Source: Pseudomonas sp. Bc-h
GTDB lineage: Bacteria; Pseudomonadota; Gammaproteobacteria; Pseudomonadales; Pseudomonadaceae
Direction: 5' to 3'
Assembly: GCF_002080045.1 (NCBI RefSeq)
Contig: NZ_MUIN01000002.1
Location: 400,091 to 464,090, forward strand
Length of the DNA stretch: 64,000 nucleotides
Shown here: positions 1 through 9,800 of the stretch, piece by piece
How the letters are laid out: each line of letters begins with the position of its first letter
How positions within the stretch are numbered: the first letter of the stretch is position 1
The notes under the pieces: generated by a model
Told to the model about the DNA's origin: nothing
Seen by the model: the letters and a program-made list of their open reading frames with translations, nothing else
The model's database searches: none
Translations under genes and position numbers: made by a program

Positions 1-1
1 G

Positions 2-586
2 TTCATCAAGACCACTGTAGTGGGCGGTTTGCTGTTTATCTTGCCGTTGGTGCTCATCGCGGTGCTGATCGAAAAAGCCATTCACTTGTTAAGCGGCCCC
101 ATTCACAAACTGCTGCCGATGTTCGCTGACTACGATGTAGCCGGCGTTGCGCTACTGAGTCTGGTGACCTTGTTCAGCCTGATCCTTTTGTGCTTTCTCG
201 CCGGTCTGCTGGCCAGAACCGCGCCGGCAAGACGCACCCTTGAAAGCATCGAGAACAACGTGCTGACCAAGTTGCCCGGATATCAACTGGTCAAGGAAAC
301 TGCCGAGCGCTTTGCGGGCCTTGAAAACGCTGACGGCGCCAGGATCGGCTTACTCAAGGAAGATGAAAGCTGGCGCATCTGCATGGTCATCGAGGCCGCC
401 GGCGACTGGGTCACGATTTTCATTCCCGATGGCGGCATGGCCGGCGTGACAGCGGGCGAAGTTCGCATCACCCCAGCGGCGGACGTGGTGATCACAGACA
501 TCAATTGGCTGCCGGTGGTCAACGGTCTCAAACGCGGCGGACGAGGCTTGCTCGAACTTGCCCAACCCTGGATGTCACGTCCGTAA
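2..586 (+). CDS. DUF502 family inner-membrane protein (5' end outside window)
   Basis: The frame is open from the first bases of the window, so the true start lies upstream; the in-frame GTG at 20 would cut into the first membrane helix. Two strongly hydrophobic segments are visible (about nt 20-80 and 150-215), followed by a soluble domain of about 120 residues. The order FIKTTVVGG, then two helices, then a soluble tail with DWVTIFIPDG is typical of DUF502 membrane proteins, whose biochemical role is unknown. It ends with TAA at 584-586, and a 256-bp gap separates it from the giant surface protein. There is no sign that the two share an operon. Confidence 0.8.
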   Translation, partial: FIKTTVVGGLLFILPLVLIAVLIEKAIHLLSGPIHKLLPMFADYDVAGVALLSLVTLFSLILLCFLAGLLARTAPARRTLESIENNVLTKLPGYQLVKETAERFAGLENADGARIGLLKEDESWRICMVIEAAGDWVTIFIPDGGMAGVTAGEVRITPAADVVITDINWLPVVNGLKRGGRGLLELAQPWMSRP

Positions 587-842
587 CTTGTCTTTGCCAC
601 GGGTGGTCCTTCAGCCGTTTGAAGAGTCACCTGCACTCAATTGGCCGCTCGTTAAGCAATACCTCCATGTTTGTGAAGTGAATGTTATTTGGCCATCACT
701 CAAAACCGGCACAAGTAAGCGGCAACTAAGCAGTTTTCACCTCGAACGGCTGGAAAGTTCCTTTTTAAGTTCTACGCTCATGTTCTCGGTAGTGAGCTAG
801 GGATAGCGACCGCGTAGTTCATTGCATTTCAGAGGTGTCACT
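587..842 (+). promoter_or_regulatory. AT-richer leader upstream of the giant adhesin
   Basis: No credible gene is visible. The tract is noticeably less GC-rich than its flanks and contains short A/T runs (around 680-700 and 765-780), as expected of a promoter-bearing leader. A Shine-Dalgarno AGAGG lies at 831-835, about 7 nt before the ATG at 843. I could not identify a convincing -35/-10 pair or a known activator box. Confidence 0.4.
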
Positions 843-3800
843 ATGCCGACTCGCCAGGAGTTTTCTGCCGCCGTTCATTTGCGCCCGCAACGTCAGGCGT
901 TGGCACTCGAACCGCGAATTCTGTTCGATGGCGCAGCCGCCACGGCAGCCACTGACAATCATCACACTGACGCCGCGGCGGACGCCAACACCGCCCATCC
1001 CGCCTCACCAACCGAAGCGCGCAGCACCACGGAAGCAGCGCCTTCGGCGGCCCGCAGTCTGCTGGTGATCGACAGCCGAATCGAAAACCGTGACCAGCTG
1101 CTGGCGCAGTTGCCCGGCAACGTGACGGCGTTGGTGGTCAACAGCAATGAGGACGGACTGGCCGCGATTTCCGCCGCCCTGGACAAACTCGGCAAAGTGG
1201 ATTCGATTCAGGTGATTTCCCATGGCGCAGCGGGACAATTCACCCTGGGCAACCGGACCATCAGTTCCGATAACGTCGACCAACTGGGGCAGACCCTCGA
1301 ACACTGGCGAGACAACCTGACTCAGGGCGCTGACATTCAGCTGTACGGCTGTGACGTCGGGGCCGGATCTGCCGGCAAGACCCTGGTCACCGAACTGGCG
1401 CGCTGGACCGGCGCCGATGTCGCGGCGTCCGACAATGACACTGGCAGCAAGGACGCAGGCGGCGACTGGGCACTTGAAGTCAAGGTCGGTGACATCGACA
1501 AGAGCATTGCGCTCAACGCTGTGGCGATTAATGATTTTCACGGACTGTTGGCCGATGCTGCGCCGACTGCCAGCGTCTCCACTGCCACCACCGATGTGCT
1601 GCTTGGCAACCAGTTCAACTTCACCGTCGACTTTCAAAACAGCTCGACTCAAGTCGGCTATGCGCCCTTCCTCAACCTGTTCATGCCCGCCACGGGTAAA
1701 GACGGCAATGACGGTGTGAGCTTCGTTTCCGCCAGCTACCTGGGGCAGAACCTGACCACCCACCTGGTGGTGTTCGATGCCGCCGGTAACGCCACTCATC
1801 CATTGGCAAAAGACGCCAGCGGCAATCCATTGGTGATCTCTGCCGCCACCTACGGCATGCGTGCGGGCGACCAGATGGTGGTGATCGAATTGCCGTTCGC
1901 CAGCGTCACCAATACCCAACCGGTGATCCCGGTGCAGATCACCGCAAGCCTGAGCAACCTGGCCGATACCGCCTTTTCCAACGGCACCCCGGACCTGACA
2001 CTGCGTGTGGCGGGCGGGTTCGAGTTCGGCAACGACGCACTGGACAACCCCCAGAATGACCCCAGTCTGATCCAGGCGGGTGCTGCGGCGTTTGTCGTGC
2101 ATCCGACAGTGATCACGCTGGACAAGACCCTCACTACTCCAGAAGGCGAAACTGTCACCGGCCCAAACTACGGTCGCACCCTGACCCTCTCCGTGACCCC
2201 GGCACCGGGCCAGACACTGACCAATGTCGTGGTTACCCAGCCCCTGCCGGACAACATTCAGGTCACAGCAATTACGCCGGGCGCGGGCGGCCGACTGGTG
2301 TCGATCACTCTGCACGACGGTCGGGTGATCACCGCACCGGCAGAAATCACTGCATTGATCGCTGCCGATAATGTGTTCATCGACTCGTTCACCGTGCAGT
2401 ACGATTCACTGTCGGCCAAGACCGACACTCAAGTGACGTTCTACGTGCCGGAAGTCGACGCTGATGGCCAGCCAGTCATCAATCCAGTAACCGGGGATGC
2501 GGTGACCATCACCCTCGGTGCGCCAACAGCTTCTGGGCAATGGGTACCGCTGGATCCGCGCGACGTGACCGCTCCGCAGACCACCATCGATTTTTCCGGT
2601 ACCGGCCAGCCCACCAACTTCGTCGCCAAGTCCATCACCTTGCTCAAGCAGGTGACTTTGCAGACCGACATCGGGCACACCGGCATTTCACCCGGCGATA
2701 CGCTGCAGTACTCGCTGAACATTTCCATCTCTGACTACTTCGCATTCGGCAAAGATTTCTTCGGCGATGGGCAACTGGTGGTCCGCGATCAACTGGGCGA
2801 CGGGCAGACGTTCAGCGGCACCCCGACCCTGACCGTGACCATCAACGGCGTGGCACAAACCATCACACTGGTGACTACCACGGTGGTCAACGCCGATGGA
2901 ACGACGTCACTGGCTTTCGATATTGCCCAGTCGATCCGCAACGCCTCGGTTAACGCCGGTGGTTGGCTCAATGGCGATCTGGCCTTCGATGAGCAGTTGC
3001 AGGGCGCGGTGGTGGCAGTGCTCAGCTACTCGGCGATTGTCGGCCAGAGCTATACCCCGCCCTCGGGAAACCCACATAGCGAAATCAATGAAGGCGACGC
3101 GTTCGGCAACTCCGCCGTGGTCGATGGCACCCTGCTGCAGGATCGCTTGAACCTCACCGGCCAAAGCGAAACCGATGGTTCGGCAACCACCAGCGTGGTG
3201 CCGACCAGCAACGTCGATATTCAACTGGTGGAGGTCAACAACGGCACGCCGCCCGGCAATGGTGAATTGCGTCCAGGCGATGAAGTCACCTTCGAAATGA
3301 GCTACGACCTGGTCACCGGCGACTACGAGCAATTCAAGCTCACTGCCTACCTGCCGTTGCCACTGTTCGATGTCACGGGCGTGACCTGGGGCACCGGCAA
3401 TGACGTCGGCCAATGGTCGCTCGGCGCAGCTAACACCAATGCCGGCGGTGTGATCAGCGTCACCAGCGCCACCGGCAATGCGGTGGTCTTCGATTTCGGC
3501 AGTTTCGTCACCGCCGACACCACGGGCAGCCGTATCGTCGTGCGTTTCACACTGCGGGTCGGCGATCAGCCATTTGCCGACCAGCGTTCGCTTGATGTGC
3601 TGGCGCAGTCGACCCAGCAGACGACGCTGACCGACCAGACGCTGGTGTCATCCGACGTCGTGGCCATCGTCTCGGTAGCCGAACCGGTGCTGTCGATCAA
3701 ACATGGAGTGGTGTCGGGATCCAACGGCACCGTTACCAACACCACCGGTAGCTGGAATCCTGCGGGCAGTACCGGTTCGCCGTTCAACGGGACAGTCACG

Positions 3801-6800
3801 GATCTGGCAGCAGTCGACGGCAACATCAGCGGCATCGACGGCAGCGATCAGTTACGAATGGTCACCGCCATCGAAAACTCAGGCGGGGGCGGCGCATTCG
3901 ATGTCAGCACCAGCATTGCGCTGCCATCCGGATTGAGTTTTGTCGGCGGCAGCCTGTCGACGGCCAATCTGCAGATATATCGCGGCGACGGTACCGCTCT
4001 GGTGCTCGGTGTCGATTACAACGTCTCCGGTAACCAGATCACCTTCCTCGACGCAGGCGGTCAGGCCACGTTGCTGGCCGGACGCAGCGGCACTGCAGCC
4101 GATACCAGCGGCGCCAATCTGTTGGTCATCAGTTATGACGTCACGGTCAGTGCAACCATCGAAGCCAGTCGCAGCCTGCAAAGTACCGCGACCCTGAGCA
4201 ACTATGCCAGCGTCGACGGCGGTTCAGATTTCACGCCCACGGATTTGACCGATCTGTCCAGCCAGCAGGTCGCAGCCCCGGTCATCAGCAAGGTATTCGC
4301 GGACGGCACGCTGGACAATGGCGACTCCAGCGCCAGCCATTCCACCGGCAGCGATCTGGTGGTTGGCGAAAGCATGCGTTACGACATTGTCGTGACTTTG
4401 CCTGAAGGCAGCACCCAAACCTTGCGCATCGATGATCTGATCCCGCCGGGCATGCGCCTGGACACTGCGTTCAACGGCGGCCTGGGTTACCAGATCATCA
4501 CCACGCGCACAGGCAGTGGCGCGCTGACTGTCGACTTTGCCGGCAGCGTGGTGGTCAGCGGCTTTGCCGGCCAAGGCGGTACGCTGGGGGCCGATGGTGT
4601 CGACGCCCGCTGGACGTTCAGCGTCTCAGGCGCCACGGCGGACAACCAGACCGGCAACAACAGCTTCGTCATTCGGCTGCAACTGGTAGCCAACAACGTG
4701 ATCGCCAACCAGGCCAACCTGTCGCTACAGAACAGCGCACAGTTGCAATTCAGTGACCCGGACGCCGATACGCCCAATGGCAATACCCCCGTGGACCGCA
4801 CGGTTGCGCTGACTGGCGGGCAACCCACCGTGACCCTTCGGGAGCCCACTATCACGGTTTCTCAGGCCCTGACCTCGGTGTCCGATCCGGGCGGTTACGA
4901 TCAGGGCGATACGGTGACGTTCACCATCACCTTGAGCAACGGCGCAGGCGGAAGCGACTTCAGTGCCTTTGACATCAGTTTGCTCGACAACCTGCCGACC
5001 CAACTGAGCAACGTGACACTGGTCGGCGTGCTGTATCAGAACGGCGCGACCAACAACGGCGGAATCGACTTCGAGGTGGTCAACGGCCAGCTGCGCACGG
5101 CGAGCGGCTCAAACGTCGATATTGCCAAGGGCGGCAGTATCGTCCTGAGCCTGACGGGTGTCGTGAATGCCTCGGCCGCCGCGCAATCAGTGTTGAGCAA
5201 TGTCGCCAGTGTGCAATGGACAAGCCTGGACGGCGCCCAGGGCGGTGAACGAACCGGCGTCGACGGGCCAATCAATGGCGGCACACTGAACGATTACCAA
5301 AACAGCTCGACACTGTTGATCCCGGTCGCGCAGGCGATCCAGATATCACGGGTCGGCGGGTTGCCTGATACGGCGGCGCCCTCTCCCACTAACGGCGCAC
5401 AGGAGGCGGTGACCATTGGCGAAGTGATTCGCTACCGCGTGGTGGTGCTGGTGCCGGAAGGCAACAACCCCAATTATCAGATCCAGATTACGCTCGCCAA
5501 TGGCCTGCAATTCATCTCGCCGGATGCACTGGTCAACGCCCTGCGCATCGGCTTCATTTCCAATGGTGAACTGAGCAGCGACGCCAACCTGATCGTCGGC
5601 GGCACGCTGAACATCAACGGCAACGGCAGCAGCCCGCAAGCCTTGCCCATTACCCCTGACCTGCAGGGCGCCGCACCCAACGGGGTGTTCGACCCCTCAC
5701 GCCTGACCGTGGTGACCAACGCCGACGGCAGCCAGGTGGTGACGTTCAACCTGGGCAATGTGGTCAACGCCGGACAGGACGTCGATCTGGAAGGCATCGT
5801 GGTGGAATTCAACGTGCGCGTCGCCAATCAGGCGAGCAACGTCAGCGGCGCATCGCTTGGGGCCAGTGCCCACGAAATTGTCAATGGCGCCGGTCGCTCG
5901 AACAGCGACACGGTGTTCGAGCAAGTCGTCGAGCCAGGCTTCAGCGCAGTGGATAAACAGGTTGTCGGCTTTAATCCCAACCCCGCAGGCACCGATGGTA
6001 CAGCGACGGTGAGTGTCAGCTTCACCCAGAACGGCGGCCTTCCAGCGTTCGATACCCGATTGACCGACGGTTTTGCCAACGGCAGCAATTACGGTCTGGT
6101 CAGCGTCAGCATCAATGGCGTCACCTACGGTCCGGGCAACCTGCCCAGCGGCGTGACCTTCAGCAACACCGGCGGCATCAGCGTCAATTTCGATCAACTG
6201 GACGTCGGCGCGCAGATCAACGTGATCTATCAAGTCACCGTGCCCAATGCGATAGTCATCGCCAGCAGCGACGCAACCCTGACCTGGAGCAGCCTGCCGG
6301 AAGACTTCACCAGTTGGGGCGGCAACAGCGTCGGCACCGACGGCGCGGTCGACGGGGAGCGCACCGGCAGCGCGATTGGCCCCAACCAGTACATTCTTCG
6401 TGACAACGCAGGGCTGGGCATTATCAGCGGCACGCTGTGGAATGACACCGCATCCCCCACTGCCAGCAGCACCCCGGATGGCGCTGGCCTGGCCGGACAG
6501 ACCGTTACCCTGACCTGGGCCGGCGCCGATGGTTTGCTCAGTACCACGGCGGACAACCTTTCGTTCACGACCGTGACCGACGGCAACGGTCAGTACCACT
6601 TTGGCGTACTGCCGCTCGGCGTGTTTCGCATTGACGTGCCAGCCGGGCTGGTCAGCTATCCGCAACCGCTGGGTGACCTGCGTGTACGCATCGACACCGA
6701 TGGCGCGACCCTCGGTCAGATCAGCATCACCCTGGGCGACGCCGACAGCCAGGCGGCCAGTGCAGGCTACGTCGAACAGAACGACGCGCCGGTCAACACC

Positions 6801-9800
6801 CTGCCCGGTACGCAATCGGGTCTGGAAGATGTGCCCCTCAGCATCGGCGGTATCAGCGTCGCCGACATCGACGCTGATCGCGATCCCAACGTCGCAGGCC
6901 GTACCATCAGCGTAACCTTGAGTGTGCTCCACGGCACGCTCTCGCTTGGCACGACCCTGCCAGGCGTCACCGTGAACGGGGCCAGTACGGCAAGCCTCAA
7001 CCTGAGCGGAACCCTGGCCGACATCAACACTGTGCTCGCCAGCCTGAGCTACCTCGGCAGCGCGAACTACAACGGCAACGACACCCTCACGGTGGTCAGC
7101 AACGACCAGGGCAACTACGGCGATGCCAATGGCGATGGCCTGCCGGGGGCTGCAGGCGATGCGCTGACCGATACCGACAGCCTGCAGATCGTCCTCGTAG
7201 CGGTGAATGACGCGCCGGTCGCGGTCAATGACAGCATCACCGCCGTCGAAGCCGGGGGCACCAACAATAACGCCATTGGCATCAACCCAAGCGGAACGTT
7301 GCTGACCAACGACACCGATGTCGACATCGCGACCAACGCCGATCAACTGCGCGTCGCCTCTGTTGCTCCCGCCAATGGCAGCGCTGTACTGACACCGGCG
7401 AACGGAGTGGTGGCAATTACCGGTCAATACGGCCAGTTGCTGGTGGCCAGCAATGGCGCCTATCAGTATGTGGTCGATAACAACAACCCGTTGGTGCAGG
7501 CGCTGCGTGTGTCCGGACAGACCCTGGTCGACAGCTTCGATTACGTGCTCAGCGACCTTGCAGGTGCGGCTGACAGCGCCACTCTCACAGTCACCATTCA
7601 GGGCGCCAACGACACGCCCGTGGCCGTGGACGATCAAGGCACGGCAATAGAGGCCGGTGGAATACTCAACGGCACTGCGGGGAGCAATGCCGCCGGCAAC
7701 GTGCTGAGCAACGACACCGACGTCGACACGGCCGCCAATGGCGAAACCCGCAGCGTGACCGGGATCCGTGCCCTGGGCGAATCGACGCCGGGAAATTTCA
7801 CCGCCGTGTCGGTAGGCACCCTTATTGTCGGCACTTACGGCACGCTGACCATCAACCCCGATGGCAGCTACAGCTACGCGATCGACAATACCAACGTGGC
7901 CGTGCAACGCCTGAGCGCCGGTCAACAACTGCTGGAAGTCTTCAGCTATCGGCTGACCGATGCCGGGGGGCTGAACGATGTGGCGCAGTTGAGCATCACC
8001 GTTCAAGGCGCCAACGATAACCCCGTTGCCAGTGACGATGCCGCTGACGCCCAGGCTGCGTCGACCAACAACAACGCCACGGAAAGTAATCCGTCCGGCA
8101 ACGTCATTCTGTTCCCCAGCCGCCCAGGGATTATTGATCAACCCGGTGGCAATGGCGTGGATCAGGACGTCGACCAGGCTGACAGACCCAGCGAGCAATT
8201 GCAGGTCAATGGTGTGACCGTCGGCACCGAAGCCGATTACGACCCGGTCAACGATGTGCTTGATATCGTCGGCAACGGCACCACATCAGCCAACGGAACG
8301 GTCGTGACGGGGTTGTATGGCACCTTGAGAATCGGTGCCGACGGCTCGTTTTTCTACGACGTCGACAGCACCAATGCCGTGGTTCAGGCCTTGGCGCCCG
8401 GTCAGACACTCATCGAGGCATTCACCTATCGGGTGGTCGACACTGCAGGCCTGACCGACACCGCGCAGCTGCTGATCACCGTCCACGGCGTCAACGATCC
8501 ACCCCTGGCCCAAAACGTGGTTGCAGTTGCCACCGAGAAAGGTGGCCTGAACAACGGCGCCGCCGGGGTCGACCCCAGCGGTGATGCGACGGCCAACGAT
8601 TTCGACCCGGATGGCGATCCACTGACCGTCACCTTCATTCGCATCGGGGGTGAAAATACTTCGAGCCCGTCGGTCGCGGTATCTGCCGGCGGCACCGTGA
8701 TCAATGGCCTTTATGGCACCTTGACCATTCGCCCCGACGGTACTTACAGCTATGCCGTCAACAACGACAATGCCGACGTACAGGCACTGCGGGAAAACAG
8801 TGATCTGCTGCTGGAGCGCTTCACCTATACGGTCACCGACGGCGTGAACCCCACTGCAGAAATCGACACGGCAGAAATTATCGTATTGATCCGGGGCCAG
8901 AACGACAACCCGGTGGCCAGCGATGACACAGCGACAGCTGTGGAAGCAGGTGGGCTGAACAACAATCAGCCCGGTGTGGACCCGACTGGCAACGTGCTGA
9001 CCAACGACAGCGACGTCGACGGTGGCGAAATCCCGGCGGATCTGCCGGCCCATGACTACGGCGAAAGCCGCGCCGTGGCCTCGGTGCGCACCGGCGCCGA
9101 AACCGTCAGCGGCACTGCGGGAGTCCTCGGTACAGAACTGCGGGGCACCTATGGCTGGCTGACCCTGGACACTGACGGCAGCTACAGCTACCGGCTGGAC
9201 AACAGCATGGCGGCGGTTCAGGCGCTGCGCGCGGGCAGCACGCTGGCAGACGCATTCACCTACAGCGTGGTCGATGCCAGTGGCGCGCAGGACACCGCGA
9301 CCCTGAGCATCACCATTGAGGGCCGCAACGATACGCCGGTCGCGCAGAACGACGTCAATACCGCGGTCGAAGCCGGCGGTCTGAACAATGCGACGCCGGG
9401 GATCAATCCGACAGGTAACGTCCTGGGCAACGACAGCGATGTCGATGCCAACGGCGAAGCACTGAGCGTCATTGGCGTACGTAATGCACTCACCAACGGC
9501 GTGATAGGTACCGGCCTGGTCGGGGCCTACGGCACCCTCACCCTGAATGCCAACGGCAGCTACACCTACGTGGTAGACAACAGCAATCCTCAGGTTCAGG
9601 CATTGCGCAGCAACGGCGATGTTCTGGTGGAAAACTTCACTTATCAAATCCGCGACCTGGCGGGGGCCACCAGCAGCGCACTGCTGACCATTACCGTGCG
9701 CGGAGCCAACGACAACCCGTTGGCAGTGGACGACGGCACAGTCGCCGTCGAAGCCGGGGGTACGGCCAATGCCACCGCAGGAGTCAACCCTGCCAGTAAT

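Noticed and set aside
5697..8198. Long open frame (833 codons) antisense to the adhesin repeats.
   Set aside because: It mirrors the GC-rich codon pattern of the repeat protein, lacks a ribosome-binding site and encodes no recognisable domain.
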